From positions 1 to 7,750 of the forward strand of contig JADJEH010000013.1 of NCBI GenBank assembly GCA_016702305.1: 7,750 bases of DNA, given 5' to 3'. Below the pieces are notes generated by a model. That model was given only the letters and a program-made list of their open reading frames with translations, searched no databases and was not told the origin of the DNA. The position numbers and the translations under genes were made by a program. The DNA comes from a bacterium (GTDB lineage: Bacteria > Electryoneota > RPQS01). This document shows, piece by piece, positions 1 through 6,402 of this stretch; the first letter of the stretch is position 1; every line of letters starts with the position of its first letter.

Positions 1-138
1 ATCGAGCGACATATTGAGAACGGTCAGTTAACAGACGAGGAACAAGCAGATCTATGGGATTGTCTGTTTTTATCCACTGCGGAGATCAACCAGTTGCTGC
101 AGCATGTGAATGACGCAGCTCGTCAGCCGTTTAGGTAG
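1..138 (+). CDS. C-terminal end of an unidentified protein, cut by IS66-like element
   Basis: Frame 1 is open from the window edge to a TAG at 136-138 and gives 45 residues, beginning IERHIENGQLTDEEQADLW and ending AARQPFR. The sequence is acidic and helical in character, and I do not recognise a family. The TAG stop lies within the left terminal inverted repeat of the IS66-like element (135-150). The natural C-terminus was therefore probably replaced: the last arginine codon and the stop are partly or wholly IS-derived. Just beyond the right inverted repeat I could not find an obvious continuation of the same protein. The gene is most likely a disrupted host gene, but the true C-terminus could by coincidence end here. 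The upstream part is outside the window. Confidence 0.5.
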   Translation: MERHIENGQLTDEEQADLWDCLFLSTAEINQLLQHVNDAARQPFR

Positions 139-150
139 CTGTCTATTTTC
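135..150 (+). repeat. Left terminal inverted repeat of IS66-like element
   Basis: GTAGCTGTCTATTTTC pairs with the inverted copy at 1767-1782 with a single mismatch at position 13. The leading GTA is like the ends of IS66-family elements. The upstream host reading frame terminates at a TAG formed within this repeat. Confidence 0.75.
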
Positions 151-193
151 AATTGCTATTCCTCGTTACGGAGGTATCTGCTAGTGGAGACAT

Positions 194-1724
194 ATGTCCC
201 ACGAGCAAGATTCGCATAACGGATCCGCGTGACGTACGCATTCGGTGAACTGCTCGACATGGTCGAGCAACAGGCAGCCAGGATCAAGGAGTGGAAGAGA
301 AACTGGATCAGCTTCAGGCGTTGCTCAAGGCGAAGGCAGAATCCAAGGCGGCGAAGAAGCCTGACTTTACCGAGAACTACAGCCTCGGAAGAAACAAGCT
401 TCAGAACCAAGACAAGAAGCACGAACAAGCGACCCGACGAAAGCCTCAATACGCGAACGTGATCGTGCCACCCTGCCTGTCGATGTCTATCCCGATGGTG
501 TGGATCGCAAGAAGTGCCTTCTGCATCGATTGCAGTATGCGTGGAGAATCCCCCGATGGCAAAGCCGTTTATGTGCGGTACGATATTCACGACTTGCCCG
601 ACTCCACGAGACTTGCCGTTGCCCGAAGGAATACGAAATAGTCGTAGTGAGTTCGGTATCGAAATCATTTTTGATTCTGGCGTTTGCATTACCGATCGGC
701 GTTTCGCTGGACAATGCCTGCCAGACCATGAACTTCTTTACCGACTTGAACTTTCCAAATCCTGGGCCAATTCGCTGCTCAACCAGTTGGCCGACGACTG
801 GAACCAGCAGTACGACACGATCGCCGAACTGATCGCCCTGCAGATGATTGTGTACATCGACGAGACGGGCTGAAGGTTGGCAAGAAGCCCCATATACGTG
901 GGTTTTCTCGTCCAGCCTGTATACACTGTTTCGCTGTGGCGTGTCTCGCAAGAAGAGCGAAGCGACTGCCGTCTTTGGGAGAATCGTTCGGTGGCATTGG
1001 CGTGACGGATGACTATGCGGCGTATAAGACGATGTTTAGCGAGCATCAACTTTGCTGGGCCCATCTGCTTCGCAAGATGATCAAGCTGGCTTTGCAAAAC
1101 CCCGACGAACCAGCGTACAAGAAGTTTTCGATGACTTCTGTCAGATCTACAGCGATGCTTGCGAGTCACGCCATGCTCGCCGGATCGAGGCCAGCGAAGA
1201 GAAGGAGTTGGCAACTACGCTCACTACTGATCTTGCCAACACGCCGCCGTCGAAGCGTTGGTGGAACGGTTGCAACCGCGAGTGAAGTCCTTTGCACGCG
1301 TCACGAAGAAACGATCGTGTCGCAGGCCACGTCCAACCAACCGTTGACTTCGGATTCCACCAAAACGTTTATCCTTCTCCAACGCAAACTCGTCGGGAAC
1401 GTCGATGGCTTGTTCGTTTTCGTCTCGCATCCAGAAGTGGAGCTGACGAACAACATCAGCGAACGCAACGTGCGTCGAGAAGCAGATTCGCAAAGGAGCC
1501 CGCACGAGCAAGACTGATTCAGGAGCCGCTCGTCGCAGCACGATCGTGACCGTGTTGGCGAGTCTGCAACCGCATGAAGCCCTCTTCACCCTATCGAAGT
1601 TTTTGAGGAAACCGCTCGCTGGCTAAAGTTGGGAGTTTCCATCTTTCAACAAGAGCTACAAGCGGCGGCCCAAAAGAACCCTCGCCCCTCCAAGTACTGC
1701 CCTGACCTAGCTCAATCCCCTTAG
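194..1724 (+). pseudogene. IS66-family transposase (TnpC-like), multiply frameshifted
   Basis: No single frame is long, but reading across frames reconstructs an IS66 transposase of about 500 residues. The ATG at 194 begins MSHEQDSHNGS and meets a TGA at 230. Next come a coiled-coil leader (MTYAFGELLDMVEQQAARI, then EEKLDQLQALLKAKAESKAAKK after a one-base loss near 290) and a middle with LLNQLADDW and LIALQMIVYIDETG, whose first Asp codon is at 859-861. The frame breaks at TGA 871-873, where TGG is expected. VTDDYAAYK with the second Asp lies near 1008-1013, and QLCWAHLLRKMIKLALQ follows. The IS66 signature HPEVELTNNISERNVR has its Glu codon at 1461-1463. The tail, ETARWLKLGVSIFQQELQA, ends at TAG 1722-1724. 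I count at least six single-base losses, for example TTT for TTTT near 1128. The three catalytic acidic residues survive, but the gene cannot make one protein. The family call is firm; the frameshift count is approximate. Confidence 0.85.
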
Positions 1725-1766
1725 CCCAACGCACGCTGCAAACTAGGCTAATACTTTGCTCTGCGC

Positions 1767-1782
1767 GAAGATAGACAGCTAC
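1767..1782 (-). repeat. Right terminal inverted repeat of IS66-like element
   Basis: GAAGATAGACAGCTAC is the reverse complement of the left end with one mismatch. It lies 43 bases after the reconstructed transposase stop, as expected for a compact single-gene IS. Confidence 0.75.
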
Positions 1783-1898
1783 TGCTGACGAGCACTTCAC
1801 GCAAAGTGAATGGAAGTGGCGAGCGGGCTGATTGGCGATTGCCGTTATAGGCTGGCGTGCAGACGTTTTTGGAGCCTGGGGCTTCCTAACACAAGCCC

Positions 1899-1970
1899 AT
1901 AGTGTAGGTACCCATGGGTGCCAATTCTGATGACAGTGTTGCACTGTAATGAATGATTAGTTTACACTAT
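1899..1970. repeat. Nested inverted repeats forming a possible three-way junction
   Basis: An outer perfect 8-bp inverted repeat (ATAGTGTA at 1899-1906 and TACACTAT at 1963-1970) encloses two more dyads. One is GGTACCCATGGGTGCC at 1907-1922, six pairs including one G-T around CATG. The other is ACAGTG-TTG-CACTGT at 1933-1947, six perfect pairs. In single-stranded DNA or RNA this could fold as a stem with two hairpin arms. Its role is unknown: it could be a small palindromic repeat element, part of a transposon end, an operator pair, or a structured RNA. Confidence 0.55.
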
Positions 1971-2273
1971 CTTCCTCCTGTCTCCCCTTCGGTCGATAGT
2001 TGTGACTTCGCCGCGCTTCGTCACTGAACTTCGTCGCTTCGCAAATCCGAAATCTTTTCCTGATTCCGCCGGGGGGTTTCGTTCCTGTCTTTTACGTTCT
2101 GCTAATTGGCGACCTCCATGGTTTTTTCCAGACGGGCGACTGTCTCAGCGGGACTGCTTCAAACGGCGATACTTTCGACGGCGAAACAACGGTTCCGGCG
2201 TGATTGTGTCCTGAAGGTCGAGAGTGTACTGACAAGGGTTCGGCCTGGAGCCCACGGGGTGTTATAGCCAGGC

Positions 2274-2314
2274 GGGGGGGGAATTGTAGGGGACCCGTGT
2301 GCAGACGTGGGGGG
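2274..2314 (+). other. Poly-G runs, possible G-quadruplex
   Basis: G-runs of 8 (2274-2281), 4 (2289-2292) and 6 (2309-2314) lie within 41 bases on the plus strand. The first run could supply two G-tracts, so a four-tract quadruplex is possible, but one loop would be long (16 bases). No coding sequence overlaps it. Confidence 0.3.
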
Positions 2315-2415
2315 TTTTAAAGCGGCGTGTATTGAACGTGTGTTGAATGTGCCGGCGCTCAAGATTATCTAGCCAGCATAGCCGGCGATAGTTTGGATTA
2401 AGTTGTCCGTAGAGT

Positions 2416-2473
2416 ACCCCGCCCTGATCCCGCTCTTTACCCCGCTTCGGTAGATTCTATCTCGAACCCCGCC
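2416..2473 (+). repeat. Three ACCCCGC direct repeats upstream of the transposition operon
   Basis: ACCCCGCC (2416-2423), ACCCCGCT (2439-2446) and ACCCCGCC (2466-2473) are in the same orientation with start-to-start spacings of 23 and 27 bases, ending just before the first gene. Tn7-like and Mu-like transposases bind several repeats of about this spacing inside each transposon end, so these may be transposase sites. They could also be operators for the operon. I did not find matching inverted copies after the last gene, which weakens the transposon-end reading. Confidence 0.4.
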
Positions 2474-2507
2474 TCTTTTTCTTGTGTCGGCGGGCAGCGC
2501 GTCGCGC

Positions 2508-3264
2508 ATGAAAAAAGGAGGAACGAGGTCGTTTTTGATCACGCGACCCTCGGTCCTCCCCAGAAAAACTGACATCAGTATCGAACTTCCGAAGCCTACG
2601 ACTGTAGACGAAGTTGAAACACACAACCGAGCCGTGCGCCGGCGGAGTGTCGATCGTGCGTGTTACCGAAGATGTTGCGCCCGCTGCGGCAAGCAGGCAC
2701 CGTTCGCGCCCCATCAGCTGCGACCTCGTGGCTTGCGACTGATCGTCGACCACACCGTCTTGTGTGTCACGGTCTGGCTGGCTCGTTGGCGGTGTCGTCA
2801 TTGTCGATACGTGTTTACCGATTATCCCGACTTTCGTACTCCCCTATAAACGCTACGCGGGTCCCACGTTACTCTCTCTGGCCGCCGGTTACGTCGAAAA
2901 GGACCGGCAGTCTTATCGGAAAACGGCTAGCCCCGGTGGACGAGTCACCGGCTACGTGACGGTGCCCAGCGCTCGCGACATTGACGAGCGAGCACTCGAT
3001 CACAGCACCATCTGGCGGCTGCTGACTTGGATAGGGTGTCAGTTGGTCGCACTCTCCGTCGGACGAGAACTGATTCAGCAGCGTGCTCCCTCCTCCACTT
3101 GCCATCGCTTCGTGGGTGCCGTCGCGCCGCATAAGTACCGTAGCCCGCAACGTGAACAGCTCCTGCGGCAATCGCGTCAACTGCTTCATCTTGTCGCCGA
3201 GTGGGAAGAACGCTTTCCAGAAAAGTTCTTCCCCCGTTTCGCCACGAGGTCGGGCTTCTCCTGA
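2508..3264 (+). CDS. Zinc-ribbon/HTH transposon protein (DUF6431-like), split by a +1 frameshift
   Basis: Two frames encode one recognisable protein. The zero frame from ATG 2508 runs to TAA 2847-2849 (113 aa). The +1 frame continues without a stop to TGA 3262-3264. Moving from TTT (2832-2834) to the +1 frame, with one base skipped, gives DFVLPYKRYAGP and a 251-aa fusion. That motif joins the second zinc knuckle to the rest as I remember it from DUF6431-type proteins found beside transposases. The first part has two CxxC pairs, C57/C60 and C96/C99, making a four-Cys zinc ribbon. Residues 154-176, ending DHSTIWRLLTWIG, look like a helix-turn-helix. DNA binding is therefore likely, perhaps at element ends or targets. 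The zero-frame product alone would keep the ribbon but lose the HTH. Start alternatives are GTG 2484, or TTG 2535 behind the strong AAAAAAGGAGG at 2511-2521. Programmed shift versus simple mutation is unresolved. Confidence 0.65.
2832..2835 (+). promoter_or_regulatory. Candidate +1 ribosomal frameshift site (TTT C)
   Basis: The frame change needed to join the two halves of the zinc-ribbon protein falls at TTT-CGT. A Phe tRNA on UUU can re-pair perfectly with UUC in the +1 frame. The same UUU-CGU core is the known +1 shift site of the influenza A PA-X gene. The zero-frame stop follows twelve bases after the slippery codon. It may equally be a one-base insertion in a T run. Confidence 0.4.
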
Positions 3265-3304
3265 CGTAGCTTGGGACTCCGAACCTGATCCCTGTTCCTG
3301 GTAC

Positions 3305-3308
3305 GGAG
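3305..3308 (+). promoter_or_regulatory. Ribosome binding site of the DDE transposase
   Basis: GGAG ends nine bases before ATG 3318 and supports this start over later in-frame starts. It lies in the 53-base gap after the zinc-ribbon gene stop. Confidence 0.45.
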
Positions 3309-3317
3309 TCAAATTCG

Positions 3318-4886
3318 ATGGGTCGTAACGATGAAGCATGGGCCGTCTTCTGGTGTTCGTTGCTGAGTCCGGTGCTGCTGGGAGAGATTCCCGAAGCCAA
3401 GCGCGAGCGGTATTTTCAAAAACTGAGCCAACAAGAGCGACTCCTCCCCAACGGCCAGCGGCGACGCATTTCGGTGCGCACGTTCCGTCGTCAGTGGCAT
3501 CGCTTGAAGGATGGAGGCGTGCCGGGGTTGTATCGTCGTCGCCGTAGCGATCGAGGCCAGCCGCGGAAGAAACACGCCGACTTATTAGCTCGCGCCGTGG
3601 AGTTGAAGAAAGAGCAGCCGTTCCGCTCAGACAAAGTCATCAATCGCATTCTGAAACGCGAGTTCGGACGCACGCTCCCGCGCAGCACGCTGTATCACCA
3701 TCTGAAACGCGTGGGAGCGACGCGCCGTAAGTTGGGCGTCTCGACGCAGAAAGTCCGTTGCCGTTGGACGCGCGAGCTGCCGGGCGCGCTGTGGGTCGGC
3801 GACTTCGAGCACGGGCCGCTGGTGATGCAAGAAGGAGAGGCGATCAAGACGCATCTCTCCGCCTGGATCGACTGTCACAGCCGTTACATCGTCGAGGCCC
3901 GTTACTACGTCCGCGAAAACCTCGACATCCTGACTGATTCGCTGCTGAGGGCCTGGGGCAACCAAGGTGCCAGCCGCGAACTGTACGTCGACAACGCCAA
4001 GATCTACCACGCCAATGCGCTTCAGCTGGCCTGCACGCAACTGAATATTAAGCTCCTCCACCGGCCACCGCGCGAGCCGCAACCCGGCGGACTGATCGAA
4101 CGCTTCTTTCAAACCTGCCAGACGCAGTTCGAAGCGGAAGTCCGCGCCAGCTCGATCCTGACGCTGGAGGAACTCAATCGCGTGCTGGCCGCCTGGCTGG
4201 CGATGGCTTACCACCAAGACCAACACAGCCAAACCGGCCAGACGCCACACCAGCGGTATCATCAACCGTCTCGGCTCGTGCGGCAAGTCGATCTGGGGGC
4301 GGTGCTGGCGTTCTTTCATCGGCGGCTGGAGCGGAAGGTCGATGAAGACTTCTCCGACGTTCGCGTTGGCAATTGGTTCTTCGCCGTCGATCCAAAGCTG
4401 CGCGGCGATCGAGTGATCGTCCAGTACGATCCCTTCGCGCCTGTTAACGAAGTCCAGTTGTACTCGGTCGAAGGCGTCTACCTGGGACTCGGCAAACGGT
4501 ACGAGCGTGAAAGAGGAAGTCATCCGCCAACACCGACGCCGAAGGATGCCGATCCAATCACGCCTCATTATCTCGACGCGTTGCGAGCCGAACACGAAGC
4601 CGAGCACCAAAAGCAACGCCAGCAAGGCATCGACTTCCATTCGGCGCGGCAGAGAAACGAATGGTCGCTGACCAGCTTCGCCCGCGTCTTCGCGCGACTG
4701 TTGGGACGCACTGGCGGCGTCTCTGCTCTCACCACGCAGGAAGTGGACTCCCTGGCTGCCTTTCATGCACGTCACGACCGACTCACCGAAAGCCTGCTTC
4801 GCGAGGCGTTCGCGCGGGCTGAATCCCCGACGATTCCCGAAGTCCTGTTTCAACTTCAATCCCTGCTTCACGAAAGGAACGACTAA
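3318..4886 (+). CDS. DD(35)E transposase, Mu/Tn7 TnsB/TniA-like (rve integrase core)
   Basis: An intact 522-aa recombinase that would cut transposon ends and join them to target DNA. Residues about 40-75 and 100-135 are basic helix-turn-helix-like DNA-binding segments. The integrase core holds WVGDFEHGP (D162), YVDNAKIYHA (D225) and GGLIERFFQT (E261). D225 and E261 have exactly 35 residues between them, the classic DD35E spacing. Residues about 315-395, including VRVGNWFFAVDP and VIVQYDPF, match the Mu transposase C-terminal beta-barrel type. The tail from about 400 is charged and Pro/Thr-rich and may contact the ATPase, as the MuA and TnsB tails do. The stop overlaps the next start (TAATG). 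The length suits TniA/TnsB-like proteins (about 500-700 aa) at the short end. All catalytic residues are present, so it is probably active. It is not an IS21 IstA, given the barrel and the ExeA-like partner, but IS481/IS21-like labels are likely in automated annotation. Confidence 0.9.
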   Translation: MGRNDEAWAVFWCSLLSPVLLGEIPEAKRERYFQKLSQQERLLPNGQRRRISVRTFRRQWHRLKDGGVPGLYRRRRSDRGQPRKKHADLLARAVELKKEQPFRSDKVINRILKREFGRTLPRSTLYHHLKRVGATRRKLGVSTQKVRCRWTRELPGALWVGDFEHGPLVMQEGEAIKTHLSAWIDCHSRYIVEARYYVRENLDILTDSLLRAWGNQGASRELYVDNAKIYHANALQLACTQLNIKLLHRPPREPQPGGLIERFFQTCQTQFEAEVRASSILTLEELNRVLAAWLAMAYHQDQHSQTGQTPHQRYHQPSRLVRQVDLGAVLAFFHRRLERKVDEDFSDVRVGNWFFAVDPKLRGDRVIVQYDPFAPVNEVQLYSVEGVYLGLGKRYERERGSHPPTPTPKDADPITPHYLDALRAEHEAEHQKQRQQGIDFHSARQRNEWSLTSFARVFARLLGRTGGVSALTTQEVDSLAAFHARHDRLTESLLREAFARAESPTIPEVLFQLQSLLHERND

Positions 4887-4888
4887 TG
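4873..4888 (+). promoter_or_regulatory. Shine-Dalgarno and TAATG coupling of transposase and ATPase genes
   Basis: AAAGGA (4873-4878) precedes the ATG at 4886 by seven bases. The transposase stop TAA (4884-4886) shares its last base with that ATG. Stop-start overlap with an internal ribosome site implies translational coupling, which keeps the two proteins in proportion. Confidence 0.7.
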
Positions 4889-5677
4889 TACCTGCAACAC
4901 TTTCAATTCAAGAGCCAACCTTTTTCGGAACACGCCGCCGTCGCCGCCTTGTGGCAAGACCAACGCATGGACGAAGGACTGGCGCGGCTGGAATACCTGA
5001 TCCAGAGCGGCCAGTTGGGTGTCGTCACTGGTCCCAGTGGCGTGGGCAAATCCGCGTTGTTGAAACGCTTCCTGCATGGCATGCTGCCGCAGAAGTGCCA
5101 AGCGTTTTACTGCCACTTCAGCCAACTGCCGTCCGCCGGCTTGCTGAAGTTGATCGTCACGAAACTGGGCGAGACGCCTCGGCGTGGCAAGGAACGGCTC
5201 TACGAACAGATCCTGGAACGGGCCGAGCGGGCCGAAGGCACATTGTTGCTCGTCCTCGACGAGGCTCATCTACTCAACGGCGACACGCTGACCGACCTGC
5301 GGCTGCTGATCAGTTCGGCACTCGACGTGCGACCTCCCTTGAAGATTCTGCTGGTGGGACAAGAGCCGCTACACGTGACACTGCGGCGCGCCCAGCATGC
5401 CGACCTCGTCAATCGCATCTCGGTCCGTTACCAACTTCGTCCACTGAACCGCGAACAGACGGGCCGGTACATCGACTTCCAACTCAGCCAAGCCGGTGGC
5501 GATGCCAAGTTGTTTGACGACAGCGTGAAGACATCGATTCACGACTTCACCGGTGGCGTGCCTCGGCAGATCAACAACCTCGCCACGGCCTGCCTACTGC
5601 AAGCCTCCGTCCGCAAGGTTGGGCGGATCGATGACGAGTTGTTCCGACAAGCGGCAGGCGAGTTCCAACTCCCCTAA
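4886..5677 (+). CDS. AAA+ ATPase, ExeA/TniB/MuB-like transposition partner
   Basis: A 263-aa P-loop ATPase of the ExeA (GspA) type that is often paired with rve transposases. The N-terminus MYLQHFQFKSQPF is the usual ExeA-like opening (Y-x3-F-x-F-x3-PF). Walker A is GPSGVGKS (49-56) and Walker B is LLVLDEAH (121-128). A sensor-1-like segment LLVGQE lies at 155-160, and GVPRQINNLA at 224-233 carries the C-terminal sensor-2-type arginine. By analogy to MuB, TnsC and TniB it would bind DNA with ATP, form filaments or rings, and deliver or activate the target for the upstream transposase. Length and motifs are complete, with no sign of decay. The tight coupling to the transposase supports a joint role. 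ExeA itself works in secretion-pore assembly, but nothing here supports that function. Confidence 0.9.
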   Translation: MYLQHFQFKSQPFSEHAAVAALWQDQRMDEGLARLEYLIQSGQLGVVTGPSGVGKSALLKRFLHGMLPQKCQAFYCHFSQLPSAGLLKLIVTKLGETPRRGKERLYEQILERAERAEGTLLLVLDEAHLLNGDTLTDLRLLISSALDVRPPLKILLVGQEPLHVTLRRAQHADLVNRISVRYQLRPLNREQTGRYIDFQLSQAGGDAKLFDDSVKTSIHDFTGGVPRQINNLATACLLQASVRKVGRIDDELFRQAAGEFQLP

Positions 5678-5708
5678 GCCAAAACTCCCCGTGTCTCGGC
5701 GAACAACC

Positions 5709-6017
5709 ATGCCTCATTACTTTGACGACGACTTCTTGCGTCGCTTGCGCAACGACATCTCGTGGGATTCGCTGTTGAAGCAACTCGGTTGGCCGCACAA
5801 GCAGCGCGAAGCCCAACGAGCGTTCCTCTGCCCGCGCTGCCACGAGTATCTGTCGGCGGTCAACCCCCGCACGAATCTGGGCCGCTGCTTCGCATGCGAG
5901 ACCAATTTCAATCCGATTGATTTCACGATGGCGGTGCAGGGCTGCGACTTCGTCACCGCGGTACATTACCTGACGCCGCTTCTACCGCGCGACCAACGCA
6001 ATCCGAACGCCAACTAA
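5709..6017 (+). CDS. Stand-alone CHC2-type (DnaG-like) zinc-binding protein
   Basis: A 102-aa protein that aligns by eye with the N-terminal zinc-binding domain of DnaG primase. It has CPRCH (C41, C44, H45), GRCFACETNFNPIDF (C60, C63) and then the typical GCDFVTAVHYL helix. DnaG uses Cys-x2-His before the second Cys pair. Here the His position is Cys and a His follows, and the gap between pairs is slightly shorter. The N-terminus (MPHYFDDDFLRRLRNDIS) resembles the DnaG start that precedes the finger. This is why I prefer ATG 5709 over an upstream in-frame start inside the ATPase gene. There is no Toprim or polymerase domain, so it cannot prime DNA alone. It starts 31 bases after the ATPase and ends the operon. 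The position usually held by TniQ/TnsD suggests DNA recognition in target choice, but this is inference. No clear Shine-Dalgarno is visible. Confidence 0.8.
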   Translation: MPHYFDDDFLRRLRNDISWDSLLKQLGWPHKQREAQRAFLCPRCHEYLSAVNPRTNLGRCFACETNFNPIDFTMAVQGCDFVTAVHYLTPLLPRDQRNPNAN

Positions 6018-6038
6018 CCGAAACTTCTTCCCACTCAC

Positions 6039-6072
6039 GAAACGGGCGGCTTCACAGCGCTCGTTTCTTCTT
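6039..6072 (+). terminator. Terminator-like hairpin after the transposition operon
   Basis: GAAACGGGC (6039-6047) and GCTCGTTTC (6059-6067) form a nine-pair stem with one G-T pair and an 11-base loop, followed by TTCTT. It lies 21 bases after the stop of the CHC2-type gene. The T tract is short, so efficiency is uncertain. Confidence 0.5.
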
Positions 6073-6291
6073 GCGCCTCACTCACGCAATCTCCAACCCT
6101 TCACCCCTCTTACCGATCACTCAAACCAAGACAACTTCGGACAAAGGGGCAGCATGTAGCCGACGCCGTGGTTGATGTTCATTGACCAGACATCGGAAGA
6201 ATGTAATTCACTCTGGATCGATGGCATCGTTACATCCCAGATGAAAGATTCACGACGAGCGAAGAACGAATCGGCGGCAGGTCAAGTTGCT

Positions 6292-6365
6292 GGTAACCAG
6301 TCGGTAACCGGCGAAGGTTGCCACGTAGATCATTTAGACGAAAAGACTTAGTGTCGCCGGTAACC
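6292..6365. repeat. Cluster of GGTAACC heptamers
   Basis: GGTAACC occurs at 6292-6298 (within CTGGTAACCAG, a dyad), 6303-6309 and 6359-6365. The first two are 11 bases apart, about one helical turn, and the third is 56 bases further on. They may be protein-binding sites, for example transposase sites at a right end, or simple coincidence in a short region. No copies were seen at the left end. Confidence 0.35.
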
Positions 6366-6402
6366 CTGGGCATTCCGATTTGCGGATGTACTTCCTCACG
6401 TA

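Larger units (their letters stand above)
135..1782 (+). mobile_element. Decayed IS66-family insertion sequence (single-transposase type)
   Basis: The element is bounded by a terminal inverted repeat pair: GTAGCTGTCTATTTTC at 135-150 and the reverse complement of GTAGCTGTCTATCTTC at 1767-1782, 15 of 16 bases identical. Between them lies one IS66-type transposase pseudogene. At 1648 bp with one gene it fits the ISBst12-like subgroup of IS66, which lacks the tnpA and tnpB accessory genes. IS66 elements usually make 8-bp target duplications. The flanking octamers here, CCGTTTAG (127-134) and TGCTGACG (1783-1790), do not match, so one flank has been lost or changed since insertion. The coding decay shows that the element can no longer move by itself. 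Confidence 0.75.
1783..2483. other. Non-coding stretch between the two transposon-related regions
   Basis: About 700 bases without a convincing gene. Frames of 60-120 codons exist on both strands here, but their codon use is not gene-like and the products are low-complexity and rich in Arg, Pro and Ser. The stretch holds several short hairpins between 1793 and 1898, a nested dyad block at 1899-1970, poly-G runs at 2274-2314, a GCCGGCG pair spaced exactly 30 bases apart (2351 and 2381), and three ACCCCGC repeats from 2416 that lead into the transposition operon. The left end of the second element should lie in this interval. Confidence 0.6.

Noticed and set aside
1591..1944. 117-codon minus-strand frame at the IS66 right end
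   Set aside because: It crosses the IS66 pseudogene tail and the right inverted repeat on the opposite strand, so it is not an independent gene.
2002..2214. 70-codon plus-strand frame starting with GTG
   Set aside because: Third-position use is not gene-like, there is no ribosome binding site, and the product is Arg/Ser-rich with no motif.
2351..2387. GCCGGCG repeated at exactly 30-base spacing
   Set aside because: Only two copies of a GC-rich palindrome-like 7-mer with unrelated flanks; not enough for an array or CRISPR call.
3627..4871. Long (414-codon) minus-strand open frame
   Set aside because: It lies entirely antisense to the DDE transposase, whose catalytic motifs are complete. High GC leaves the opposite strand free of stops, and the product has no recognisable features.
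4765..5517. 250-codon plus-strand frame across the transposase/ATPase junction
   Set aside because: It overlaps the Walker-motif ATPase in another frame, and its Arg/Pro/Ala-rich low-complexity product is typical of a shadow frame.
2040..6384. Inverted match CGCAAATCCGAA (2040-2051) with TTCCGATTTGCG (6373-6384), 11 of 12, as transposon ends
   Set aside because: About one such match is expected by chance between two flanks of this size, neither copy has TG at its outer end, and no target duplication accompanies it.
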